The translations under genes were made by a program, and so were the position numbers. Below are positions 1-6,138 of a stretch of 38,091 nucleotides of DNA, piece by piece. Source of the stretch: Bacillota bacterium (GTDB lineage: Bacteria; Bacillota; Clostridia; Clostridiales; Clostridiaceae); contig JAJXWH010000049.1 of NCBI GenBank assembly GCA_021781745.1, positions 1 to 38,091 on the forward strand, written 5' to 3'. The notes below the pieces were generated by a model. The model was not told the origin of the DNA. It worked only from the letters and a program-made list of their open reading frames with translations, and ran no database searches. Numbering within the stretch: the first letter of the stretch is position 1; each line of letters starts with the position of its first letter.

Positions 1-1
1 C

Positions 2-118
2 GAAGCTATTAACAGATTATTTGGATATACAGTTCATAATGATAAAGGCAAGCCAACAAATAGTGAATTTATCGCTATTATAGCAGATAAATTAAGACTT
101 AAGAATAAAGTGAGCTAG
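2..118 (+). CDS. C-terminal 38 residues of an unknown protein (5' truncated by window edge)
   Basis: An open frame enters from the left edge and ends with TAG at 116-118. The tail contains the segment RLFGYTVHNDKGKPTNSEF and ends in a basic stretch (ADKLRLKNKVS). No domain can be named from 38 residues and I do not recognise the family. A strong hairpin terminator about 120 nt downstream (240-288) probably ends its transcript. The absence of in-frame stops across the visible part and the fitting terminator support a real gene. Confidence 0.6.
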   Translation, partial: EAINRLFGYTVHNDKGKPTNSEFIAIIADKLRLKNKVS

Positions 119-239
119 AAGGCTTGAATCAATATGAAAAGCTAAGCAGAAGGTGATAGAAAATATCTTCCATCTATATTTAAATGGCAACTAATAGTTT
201 TTCATAACAATTAATACTCTAATATTAAATAAGACTAAT

Positions 240-288
240 ACCTTTTATTAATTGGGTGAAATAAGCTAATTAATAAAAGGTTATTTTT
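240..288 (+). terminator. Intrinsic terminator
   Basis: A perfect 14-bp stem pairs ACCTTTTATTAATT (240-253) with its complement (268-281). The loop is 14 nt and a T-rich run follows. It lies downstream of the truncated first gene. Confidence 0.8.
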
Positions 289-642
289 ATGCCTAAATAA
301 TTGATTTAATGAACCTACAAGATTTAGAAGATTTGAATTTTGAGCTGTTGTATTTGTAGAATGTATAAAGTAATTACTAGAAAGCATATAAAACAGATAG
401 AAATAGTCTTGTATTAATTACTTATTTATGTTAATATTAAATTACACATTAACTAACGATAGACTCCCAAGGATAGATTACAAATTTCTTTTCAAACATT
501 AAAAAATAAGATAATGGCAATAGAGAATTGTTTATTATCTTATTTTTAGTTTATTTAGGAATTGATTTATCTAAAGATTATGGTAATTACTTATTAAATA
601 ATAAGAGTTCTTAGTATAAACTTTGTGTTAAATGTTGATTAA
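289..642. other. Gene-free stretch with one terminator-like hairpin
   Basis: No ORF with a ribosome binding site is visible on either strand. The only clear structure is a hairpin at 502-547, with arms AAAAATAAGATAAT and ATTATCTTATTTTT and extra CAAT/ATTG pairing inside. It ends in a T run and looks like an intrinsic terminator with no gene in front of it. It could end a small RNA starting somewhere around 400-450, or be a leftover from a lost gene. Confidence 0.5.
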
Positions 643-670
643 TTTACATCATGATGGTAATATATATATA
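643..670 (+). promoter_or_regulatory. Promoter of the first c-di-GMP-II riboswitch
   Basis: The -35 is TTTACA (643-648), the spacer is 16 bp, and the -10 is TATATA (665-670). The same layout recurs before the second riboswitch (1184-1211), with similar sequence between -10 and aptamer. That makes the assignment more credible than the boxes alone would. Confidence 0.55.
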
Positions 671-698
671 TAGACATAAAACTACATTATTATATAAA

Positions 699-772
699 GA
701 TTGGGAACAGTGAAGAATTCTCTTTATTTGGGCATCTTGAGGATTCAGAGTTTATGATGCAACCTACCAGTC
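699..772 (+). promoter_or_regulatory. c-di-GMP-II riboswitch aptamer, copy 1
   Basis: The core reads TTGGGCATC, then TTGAGGATTCAGAGT, then GATGCAACCTACC (727-768). This matches the class II cyclic-di-GMP aptamer as I recall it from the C. acetobutylicum crystal-structure RNA, whose hallmarks are GGGCAC, TTGA, a short hairpin, AGTAGTGCAACCGACC and an upstream GGAAACAATGA-like segment (here GGGAACAGTGAAG at 703-715). Outer stem P1 is GATTGG (699-704) with CCAGTC (767-772). Known for the class: it binds the second messenger c-di-GMP. The 3' strand of P1 is also the first part of the terminator stem, so bound ligand should hinder termination (ON switch, inferred). Confidence 0.88.
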
Positions 773-817
773 AAAACTAATTAAAAGCAAAAAATAATTA
801 GTTTTGATTGGTTTTTT
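767..817 (+). terminator. Riboswitch expression platform: terminator, copy 1
   Basis: CCAGTCAAAACTAATTA (767-783) pairs with TAATTAGTTTTGATTGG (795-811), followed by TTTTTT. Its first six bases are shared with P1 of the aptamer, so the two folds exclude each other. If P1 forms, the remaining upper stem is separated from the T run by GATTGG and should not terminate well. Confidence 0.85.
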
Positions 818-885
818 ATTTATACTAAAAAACAATCAATAAAACATATGATTTGAAAAATTTATTTTTAGAGGAGTGGATATGT

Positions 886-1089
886 ATGATTATAAACAAT
901 AACATAATCAAGGTTATAAATGATAATTTATCAAAAAATTCTGAGTTTGAATTTATTGCTAGATTAGGAGATTTAACTTTATTGGATATGTACTATATTG
1001 AAAAACAATCCACTATTAAAAATATAAAATCAAAATTAACTTATCAAATAATAGACAATAGTTATATAAAGATTCAATATTTTTTATAA
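886..1089 (+). CDS. Unknown 67-aa protein controlled by a c-di-GMP-II riboswitch
   Basis: The frame can open with TTG at 853, but GAGGAG (871-876) sits 9 nt before ATG 886, so I take the 67-residue version starting MIINNNIIKVIN. It is a small, Ile/Asn/Lys-rich, slightly basic soluble protein with no transmembrane segment, cysteine or recognisable motif. The middle reads ARLGDLTLLDMYYIEK and the end is ITQ-like beta-prone sequence. Function unknown. Its only clue is position: it is the sole gene after the first c-di-GMP-II switch, so it should be made when c-di-GMP is high. An overlapping ATG at 882 in another frame opens only six codons and is ignored. Confidence 0.65.
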   Translation: MIINNNIIKVINDNLSKNSEFEFIARLGDLTLLDMYYIEKQSTIKNIKSKLTYQIIDNSYIKIQYFL

Positions 1090-1183
1090 ATTGAATAAAT
1101 ATATGATTTATTTTAATATTATAGCACTAATGTTAAGTTATAAAAATTAATGGAGAGCAAATTATTTGCCTAATATTGATTTT

Positions 1184-1211
1184 TTTGCATAATTATGATA
1201 ATATATACATA
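1184..1211 (+). promoter_or_regulatory. Promoter of the second c-di-GMP-II riboswitch
   Basis: TTTGCA (1184-1189), a 16-bp spacer, then TACATA (1206-1211). It aligns with the promoter of the first cassette, including the ATGRTAATATATA spacer end. This suggests the whole unit from promoter to terminator was duplicated. Confidence 0.5.
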
Positions 1212-1232
1212 AAATTTAGATAAAGATATAAA

Positions 1233-1306
1233 GATTGGAAGCTATGAAAAATTCTTTAAATGTGGGCACTTTGAGAATTTAGAGCTAGTTGTGCAACCGA
1301 CCAATT
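1233..1306 (+). promoter_or_regulatory. c-di-GMP-II riboswitch aptamer, copy 2
   Basis: The core reads GTGGGCACTTTGAGAATTT, then AGAGCTAG, then TTGTGCAACCGACC (1262-1302). It is even closer to the known class II consensus (GGGCACTTTGA and GTGCAACCGACC) than copy 1. P1 is GATTGG (1233-1238) with CCAATT (1301-1306), shared again with the terminator. It stands 130 nt upstream of a CheY-type response regulator. Confidence 0.92.
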
Positions 1307-1349
1307 TAGACTAATAATTTTTCATTTATTAGTTCTAATTGGTTTTTTT
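1301..1349 (+). terminator. Riboswitch expression platform: terminator, copy 2
   Basis: CCAATTTAGACTAATAA (1301-1317) pairs imperfectly, with small bulges, with TTATTAGTTCTAATTGG (1326-1342), followed by seven T. It overlaps the 3' strand of P1, as in copy 1, so the predicted control has the same sign. Confidence 0.82.
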
Positions 1350-1437
1350 ATTTATAAAAAAATATTAGTATAAAAAAATAATTTGATAGATTCAATAGTG
1401 ACTTTATATTATATAATGAAGAAGGAAGGTTGAAAAT

Positions 1438-1821
1438 ATGAATGAAAGCCAAAAAAATATACTATTAGTTGAGGACATGTCAAGTGTAAGAAAATTTATT
1501 AGGCTTCTTTTAGAAAATGCAAATTATAATGTAAGTGAAGCATCAAATGGTGAAGAAGCAATTGAGGTATATAAAACATTAGGTAATATTAATTTGATAA
1601 TTACAGATATATATATGCCACAAAAAAGTGGTTTAGAGTTTGTAGTTGAACTACGTGAGGAGTATAAAGATATAAACATAATTGTTGTTTCGGATGGTGG
1701 AGAAAATAATTTTTCTAATGACCTAGGTGTTTGTGAAGCATTGGGAGCTACCTATTTTATGAAAAAAGATATGATTATTGATGAGTTGGTTAAATTAGTA
1801 GATAAGATATTTTCAGAATAA
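1438..1821 (+). CDS. Stand-alone CheY-like receiver (response regulator)
   Basis: This 127-residue protein is one receiver domain and nothing else. The acidic pocket is E12-D13, the phospho-acceptor is D57 in LIITDIYMP, the switch Ser/Thr is S85 in IIVVSDGG, and the conserved lysine is K109 or K110 (FMKKD). ATG 1438 follows GGAAGG with normal spacing. Known for the family: phosphorylation by a histidine kinase changes interaction with a partner such as a motor or an enzyme. No kinase, chemotaxis or flagellar gene is adjacent. The gene sits behind a c-di-GMP-II riboswitch, so second-messenger level should set its amount. VSDGG in place of the more usual small/hydrophobic residues after the switch serine is unusual. 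Confidence 0.9.
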   Translation: MNESQKNILLVEDMSSVRKFIRLLLENANYNVSEASNGEEAIEVYKTLGNINLIITDIYMPQKSGLEFVVELREEYKDINIIVVSDGGENNFSNDLGVCEALGATYFMKKDMIIDELVKLVDKIFSE

Positions 1822-1931
1822 AGTATTTCTTATGTGTTGCAAATAAAATATATAGAAGAAGTGATATTTTTAGTTTATTAGGTATTAGGATATTTACATA
1901 AAATAAATTAAAGAGGAAATTATAATAAGGC

Positions 1932-1957
1932 AACCTAGTAATTTTACTAGGTTTTTA
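1932..1957 (+). terminator. Intrinsic terminator after the receiver gene
   Basis: AACCTAGTA (1932-1940), a 4-nt loop, TACTAGGTT (1945-1953), then T residues. It is compact and typical, about 110 nt after the stop codon of the receiver gene. Confidence 0.8.
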
Positions 1958-2097
1958 CTGTTTAGAAATAATGAATTTATGTTATATACGCTTCTGATTA
2001 ATTCAATAAATAAGATAGATTTTAGATGCTATAGCTTATATAAGATACTAAAGAATAAAGTATAGTAGTTGTAAAAGTTAAGCTGAATTAAATGGTG

Positions 2098-2262
2098 TTA
2101 ATCATTGATATTATCTAAACTTACAGTGGTTACATCGAGTCTATCATCTCCTGTTTTAACAGTTACAATTCTAAGTATATTAGATATACCTGTAATTTCT
2201 CCTTTAACTTTACTGCCATAAATATCAATTCCACTAATTTCTTTACCTACGTTTATATCCAT
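2098..2262 (-). CDS. Unknown 54-aa beta-rich protein
   Basis: The minus-strand ORF starts at ATG 2262 after AAGGAGT and ends with TAA at 2098. The protein begins MDINVGKEISGIDIYGSKVKG and ends TTVSLDNIND. It is acidic, has no cysteine, signal or membrane segment, and alternates hydrophobic and polar residues (GEITGISNILRIVTVKTG) like a small barrel or SH3-like fold. That fold reading is inference. The good ribosome binding site and clean frame support a real gene. It runs against its neighbours, with its 3' end towards the receiver gene. Function unknown. Confidence 0.75.
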   Translation of the reverse strand: MDINVGKEISGIDIYGSKVKGEITGISNILRIVTVKTGDDRLDVTTVSLDNIND

Positions 2263-2461
2263 ACTTTACTCCTTTGCAAGTATCCAAATTTAAAATTTAT
2301 GTATATATTTTGTTTCAAATAATTAGTTTTAGTCGCAAATATTTTATTTACAGAAAAAATATTTTTAATTTTTTTATGAAATTAACTTTGGATTAGAAAT
2401 TCTAAATAGGTTCTCTTTGAAAGTTGTATAATTTACCAACAGAAAAATTAGTATATTTAAT

Positions 2462-2483
2462 TTATTATTGTATACAATAATAA
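2462..2483. repeat. Perfect 22-bp palindrome, possible operator or mRNA 5' hairpin
   Basis: The left arm TTATTATTGTA is followed directly by its exact complement, centred between 2472 and 2473. It lies 18 nt before a 15-codon ORF and just before that ORF's ribosome binding site. A TATAAT box at 2427-2432 lies 30 bp upstream. The position fits a repressor operator next to a promoter. As RNA the palindrome could only fold with a small loop. Confidence 0.55.
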
Positions 2484-2501
2484 TCGAAAGAGGTGGTTCT
2501 C

Positions 2502-2549
2502 ATGGACAATGATTTTAACAATAATATTTTAGGATTACTCCGAAAATAA
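2502..2549 (+). CDS. Possible 15-aa small protein or leader peptide
   Basis: AAAGAGGTGG stands 6 to 8 nt before ATG 2502, which opens MDNDFNNNILGLLRK and a TAA stop. A strong terminator follows at 2587. Promoter-like box, palindrome, ribosome binding site, ORF and terminator together look like a complete tiny transcription unit. The peptide is amphipathic at its end (ILGLLRK) and has no signal sequence. It could be a regulatory peptide, or just the start of a decayed gene. Confidence 0.35.
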   Translation: MDNDFNNNILGLLRK

Positions 2550-2586
2550 CTTTAAAATCCCCATAAGCACACTTGTTTCGAAATAG

Positions 2587-2619
2587 ACCAGGGTTTAAGA
2601 ATAAGCCCTGGTTTTATTT
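2587..2619 (+). terminator. Intrinsic terminator
   Basis: ACCAGGG (2587-2593) pairs with CCCTGGT (2606-2612), followed by a T-rich run. It closes the small unit that begins near 2430. Confidence 0.8.
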
Positions 2620-2789
2620 TTCCTGGAATTATAATACTAATCATATTCGAAATTTTTCAACTTATATAAGAGGGAAAAATATAAAAAAGATTAAATTTTC
2701 TAAAAATTCAACATTGATAAAAAGGAATTTGTTAAACTTTGTTGAATTAATAATAATAATCAATAATTATTTTTTAGGAGGGATTATAA

Positions 2790-3065
2790 ATGAGCAACAA
2801 TTTTAAGTTAAACGAGTTGGTAAATATAACTGAAGTAAATGAATCTGTAAGTGCAATAATTTATGCTCTAGATAATTTATTAATTCTTAAAAATAATTCA
2901 AAGTGTACTTCGTGTAAAATTTTTTTTCAAGTTGATTACAATATAGAAAGGCTAAAATTATTAGTAGAACAATTGGATTGTTTGTTAAATGAACAAGCTT
3001 TAAATGAAAGTATAACGCACCCGCTAGTTTATACAAATAATTCATTTTATGATTTTTACAATTAA
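2790..3065 (+). CDS. Unknown 91-aa protein with one CxxC pair
   Basis: ATG 2790 follows AGGAGGG at good distance. The protein is Asn/Leu-rich. The N-terminal half is predicted helical (NITEVNESVSAIIYALDNLL), C39 and C42 form one CxxC pair in KCTSCKIFF, and a second helix follows (IERLKLLVEQLDCLLNE). The end is aromatic (YTNNSFYDFYN). A single CxxC could be half of a metal site completed by dimerisation, or redox active; neither can be shown here. No signal or membrane segment is seen. It stands alone between a terminator at 2587 and the next promoter. Function unknown. Confidence 0.75.
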   Translation: MSNNFKLNELVNITEVNESVSAIIYALDNLLILKNNSKCTSCKIFFQVDYNIERLKLLVEQLDCLLNEQALNESITHPLVYTNNSFYDFYN

Positions 3066-3217
3066 AATTAATTAATTTATTGAAAAATGTTTATTTATTA
3101 TTAGATAATTTTTTTATGTTAATTTTGTAGAAAATAAAGGATATTATTACTTTTTGTAGAATTATAATATATGAGATGTCAAAAAAGGATATTAAATATT
3201 TTATAAGAGGTGAGATT

Positions 3218-3409
3218 ATGGGAAAAGATAATGAATTAAAAAAGGATGCAAAAGAAAAAGCAAAGGATTCTAAAAAGAAAACATCTAAAAAGAAAAAGAA
3301 CGATTCTGATATCACAACCATAAATCAAGAGAAAAAAATTACCTTAAAAGATTTACTACAGAGAGTGGAAAGTTTAGAGAAGGAAATCGAAGAATTAAAG
3401 AGTAAATAA
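3218..3409 (+). CDS. Unknown 63-aa Lys-rich coiled-coil protein
   Basis: The frame is open from 3176, but a TATAAT box at 3163-3168 would make that start almost leaderless, while AGAGGTGAG stands just before ATG 3218. I therefore take the 63-residue form starting MGKDNELKKD. The first half is extremely basic (runs of Lys with Asp and Ser, residues 5-32) and probably disordered. The last 25 residues (LKDLLQRVESLEKEIEELKSK) form a short coiled coil. This could be a small nucleic-acid-binding or oligomerising protein, which is inference only. A strong terminator follows directly. Confidence 0.75.
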   Translation: MGKDNELKKDAKEKAKDSKKKTSKKKKNDSDITTINQEKKITLKDLLQRVESLEKEIEELKSK

Positions 3410-3413
3410 AAGC

Positions 3414-3446
3414 AAAAGAACTACTATAAATTGGTAGTTCTTTTAT
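3414..3446 (+). terminator. Intrinsic terminator
   Basis: AAAAGAACTAC (3414-3424) pairs perfectly with GTAGTTCTTTT (3434-3444). The loop is 9 nt, and the stem starts 5 nt after the stop codon of the coiled-coil gene. Confidence 0.88.
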
Positions 3447-3527
3447 AATGAATATTAAAATAAAATACGAAATCACTTCACATTTTAGATTTTTATAGTA
3501 TAACTTACAAGTATGAGGGGTGATTTT

Positions 3528-4166
3528 ATGAATATAGAAAAACTAAAAAATGATTTTATTGAAAAGAAAAATAAAGAAGAAGAAATTGAGAGAATAAAAA
3601 AATTAATAATACACCAATTTGATTTTTTAATAAATATTGATACTAAAATCATGGAAGAATGTGAAAGCAAGTGTTTAGATGCTAGTATAAATTTTAATAA
3701 GGAATTTGTTAGTTATTTTAATAAAAACGGATTTAAGATTTTTGAAGGAAATCCAATTATAGCTGATTTCAATGGATTAGAAATATTATTGTTAAAGCTA
3801 GATAGTAAAAAAAACGAAGTAAGATATAGACTTACTATTGATAAGAAAAAAGAATTTTATATAAAATTAAGAATTGCAAATAGATTCTGGGATATAATAT
3901 CTTGGAAATATGTAGTGCAAGGAGAACAGGATTTAATTGTAGATAAAAAAAATGGAATTGCAACTATACATAGTTGCAATGAAATTAAAAAACTAGAAAA
4001 TATAAGCCGCTTCCTATCTTCTAAAAGAAAAGAACTTAACAATTTACTTAATGGAGTCAATCCTGATTTATTTAAATATGTTTATACAACTTTTATGGAA
4101 GATAAGGTAGGTTTTAATGATGAGGCAGAATATGATACTTTTAAGGAACTTTTTGAATCGCTATGA
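3528..4166 (+). CDS. Unknown 212-aa cytoplasmic protein
   Basis: The frame is open from ATG 3513, but GAGGGGTGA (3515-3523) precedes ATG 3528, which gives MNIEKLKNDFIEKKNKEEE and 212 residues. Residues 1-30 are a charged helix. A mixed alpha/beta region contains FNKEFVSYFNKNGF, a conserved-looking stretch around RYRLTIDKKKEFYIKLR, and IANRFWDIISWKYVVQGEQD. The C-terminal third is helical (RKELNNLLNGV and DTFKELFESL). There is no signal peptide, membrane segment or known motif. It has its own leader and its own terminator, so it is probably monocistronic. I do not recognise the family. Confidence 0.8.
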   Translation: MNIEKLKNDFIEKKNKEEEIERIKKLIIHQFDFLINIDTKIMEECESKCLDASINFNKEFVSYFNKNGFKIFEGNPIIADFNGLEILLLKLDSKKNEVRYRLTIDKKKEFYIKLRIANRFWDIISWKYVVQGEQDLIVDKKNGIATIHSCNEIKKLENISRFLSSKRKELNNLLNGVNPDLFKYVYTTFMEDKVGFNDEAEYDTFKELFESL

Positions 4167-4180
4167 TTCTTTGGAATTAC

Positions 4181-4208
4181 GAACCCTATCTCTAGGGTTC
4201 TTTTTTTG
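4181..4208 (+). terminator. Intrinsic terminator
   Basis: GAACCCTA (4181-4188), a TCTC loop, TAGGGTTC (4193-4200), then eight T residues, 14 nt after the preceding stop codon. Confidence 0.92.
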
Positions 4209-4371
4209 TTTAAAGTATTATAAGGTTAAGTATTATTCAATTTCTAGGATTTTTAAGAGTATAAATAAAGAGGCGAATTTCAAATTTGCACCTTGTGTTA
4301 TAGATATATGAATATTAAGAGGTACCTATATAAATAATACCATATATTTATTAAGTGAAGGAGCGATATAT

Positions 4372-4565
4372 GTGTTTGAAGAAAATGAAGATTTAATAGA
4401 TATTAAATCAATACCAATAGATGAAAGACCTCATATAATTTAAGAAAACTTTGTGAGTTAGTCCTACATGAGTTTAGGAATAAAGTGCATTGTATGCATC
4501 TTGATAATAATATTACTGTTAGTGAAATTAAAGAAAGGGGATGTTGTGTCGTTAAAAATATTTAA
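4372..4565 (+). pseudogene. Relic of a small gene with a frameshift
   Basis: After AAGGAG (about 4357-4362), GTG 4372 opens FEENEDLIDIKSIPIDERPHII and stops at 4441-4443. The +2 frame then continues without a stop from about 4434 to TAA 4563-4565, reading LRKLCELVLHEFRNKVH and then NNITVSEIKERGCCVVKNI. Both halves have protein-like composition and join at one place, which suggests a single indel near 4433-4440. I do not recognise the parent family. Alternatively the first half is a real 23-aa peptide and the rest chance. The 360-nt gap around it holds no other gene. Confidence 0.4.
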
Positions 4566-4644
4566 TAATTTATATTGAAAATTAAATTAATTCATTGACA
4601 AAGTTCGAGTATTTATGTTAACCTTTGTAAAGTATACTTTTAAT

Positions 4645-4662
4645 TTAGTTCAGAGAAACTAA
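4645..4662 (+). promoter_or_regulatory. PyrR-like RNA hairpin before the uracil permease
   Basis: TTAGTT (4645-4650), loop CAGAGA, AACTAA (4657-4662). The segment AGTTCAGAGAAACT matches 11 of 14 positions of the PyrR-binding loop as I recall it (ARUCCNGNGAGGYU). It directly precedes the ribosome binding site AAGGGGG (4664-4670). With TATACT (4633-4638) as -10, the mRNA would begin at this hairpin. PyrR bound to UMP could then block the ribosome site. The -35 is poor (an isolated TTGACA sits too far up, 4595-4600). Confidence 0.35.
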
Positions 4663-4678
4663 GAAGGGGGAACATAAT

Positions 4679-5971
4679 ATGGTAAAAGAAGATATAAAAA
4701 ATGAAAAAAATTTTGTAGATTTAGGTGATATGATACCTTTAAAGAGGGCAATTCCATTAAGTATACAGCATTTATTTGCTATGTTTGGAGCCTCAGTTCT
4801 AGTACCTCTAATTTTTAAAATCGATCCTACAACTGTATTATTTTTTAATGGTATTGGTACATTATTATATGCATTTCTTACTAAAAAGAAAATTCCAGCA
4901 TATTTAGGATCAAGTTTCGCTTTTATTTCACCAGTATTACTTTTGTATAGTCAAGGTTATGATTTTCAAACTATACAAGGTGGTTTTGTATTTGTAGGAA
5001 TTGCATTTTCTATAATTGCAATTATTGTCGGTTATACTGGTATGGGTTGGATAAATAAATTATTTCCACCTGCAGCTATGGGTTCAATAATTACAATCAT
5101 AGGTTTAGAATTAGCTGGTAATGCTGCTGATCAAGCTGGTTTTCCAGTGGGTTTAAGTAATTCGCAAACTTTGAATACAACATGGGTAATTGTTTCAATG
5201 GTAACTCTAGCTACAGTGATTTTATCTAATATATTATTAAGAGGATTTTTAAAGGTTATACCTATTTTAATAGGAGTAGTAGTTGGGTATATTACTGCAT
5301 TTTATATGGGATTGGTAGATTTTAGTACAGTTAGTAATGCAAACTTCTTTGTTTTACCAAATATAAAAGTTGCTCATTTTAATATAAATGCAATATTAAC
5401 TATTTTACCAGCTACATTTGTTGTAATTGCTGAACATGTTGGTCACTTAAAAGTTACCAGCAGTATTGTAGGAAAAGATTTAGCAAAAGATCCGGGATTA
5501 CATCGATCTTTACTTGGAGACGGACTATCAACTATAATTTCAGGGATGTTTGGTTCAGTTCCAACAACAACTTACGGTGAAAACATAGGGGTATTGGCAT
5601 TAACTAAGGTATACAGTGTTTATGTAATTGCTGGAGCAGGAGTAATATCTGTACTCTTGGGATTCTCAGGAAAGATTTCGGCTCTTATTAGCACAATTCC
5701 AACTCCAGTTATAGGGGGGATTAGTTTCTTATTATTTGGAACTATAGCAACTTCAGGTTTAAGAACTTTTATAGAAGAGAAAGTTGATTTTTCCAAATCT
5801 AGAAATCTGATATTAACATCAGTAATATTTATTGTAGGACTAAGTGGTATTAAGATGACGCTTGGTACAATAGAATTAACAGGAATGGGATTAGCTACGG
5901 TTGTAGCCATGGTTATGAGTATATGCTTTATTATCTTTGATAAACTTGGAATAATGAACGAAAAAGAATAA
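4679..5971 (+). CDS. uraA: Uracil permease / NCS2 nucleobase transporter
   Basis: This 430-residue inner-membrane protein has about 14 hydrophobic segments in the NCS2 pattern. Family landmarks are SIQHLFAMFGASVLVP (residues 28-43), AEHVGHLKVTSSIVGKDL (251-268), with E252 aligning with the uracil-binding glutamate of E. coli UraA, and VPTTTYGENIGVL (294-306), with E301 as the second key glutamate. Known role: proton-driven uracil uptake for pyrimidine salvage. ATG 4679 follows AAGGGGG. The gene is monocistronic and no pyr gene is adjacent. The PyrR-like hairpin in its leader supports uracil rather than xanthine as substrate. NCS2 specificity is not certain from sequence alone. Confidence 0.9.
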   Translation: MVKEDIKNEKNFVDLGDMIPLKRAIPLSIQHLFAMFGASVLVPLIFKIDPTTVLFFNGIGTLLYAFLTKKKIPAYLGSSFAFISPVLLLYSQGYDFQTIQGGFVFVGIAFSIIAIIVGYTGMGWINKLFPPAAMGSIITIIGLELAGNAADQAGFPVGLSNSQTLNTTWVIVSMVTLATVILSNILLRGFLKVIPILIGVVVGYITAFYMGLVDFSTVSNANFFVLPNIKVAHFNINAILTILPATFVVIAEHVGHLKVTSSIVGKDLAKDPGLHRSLLGDGLSTIISGMFGSVPTTTYGENIGVLALTKVYSVYVIAGAGVISVLLGFSGKISALISTIPTPVIGGISFLLFGTIATSGLRTFIEEKVDFSKSRNLILTSVIFIVGLSGIKMTLGTIELTGMGLATVVAMVMSICFIIFDKLGIMNEKE

Positions 5972-5981
5972 TAATAAAATC

Positions 5982-6010
5982 GCACTCTATTAATTTAGAG
6001 TGCTTTTGTT
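5982..6010 (+). terminator. Intrinsic terminator
   Basis: GCACTCTA (5982-5989) pairs with TAGAGTGC (5996-6003), with a 6-nt loop and a following TTTTGTTT, 10 nt after the permease stop codon. Confidence 0.88.
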
Positions 6011-6138
6011 TACTCCTAAACTTGGAATTATCTTAATGTTTTGTATTTTTGCTTAATTTTTTATTTTAAATAAATAATGAATAGGTAAGAAAAAAATGCA
6101 AAAACTATATTTAAATATAAATGCTAGGAGTGAAAAAC

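Noticed and set aside
2573..2806. 77-codon ORF across the terminator at 2587
   Set aside because: It covers a strong terminator, has no ribosome site and runs into the start of the better-supported gene at 2790.
3091..3321. 76-codon minus-strand ORF rich in Phe and Ser
   Set aside because: Mirror of the Lys-rich gene at 3218; the composition is what antisense of AAA/AAG codons gives.
5620..5985. 121-codon minus-strand ORF opposite the permease
   Set aside because: Antisense of a membrane protein often looks hydrophobic; no ribosome site, and it spans the permease terminator region.
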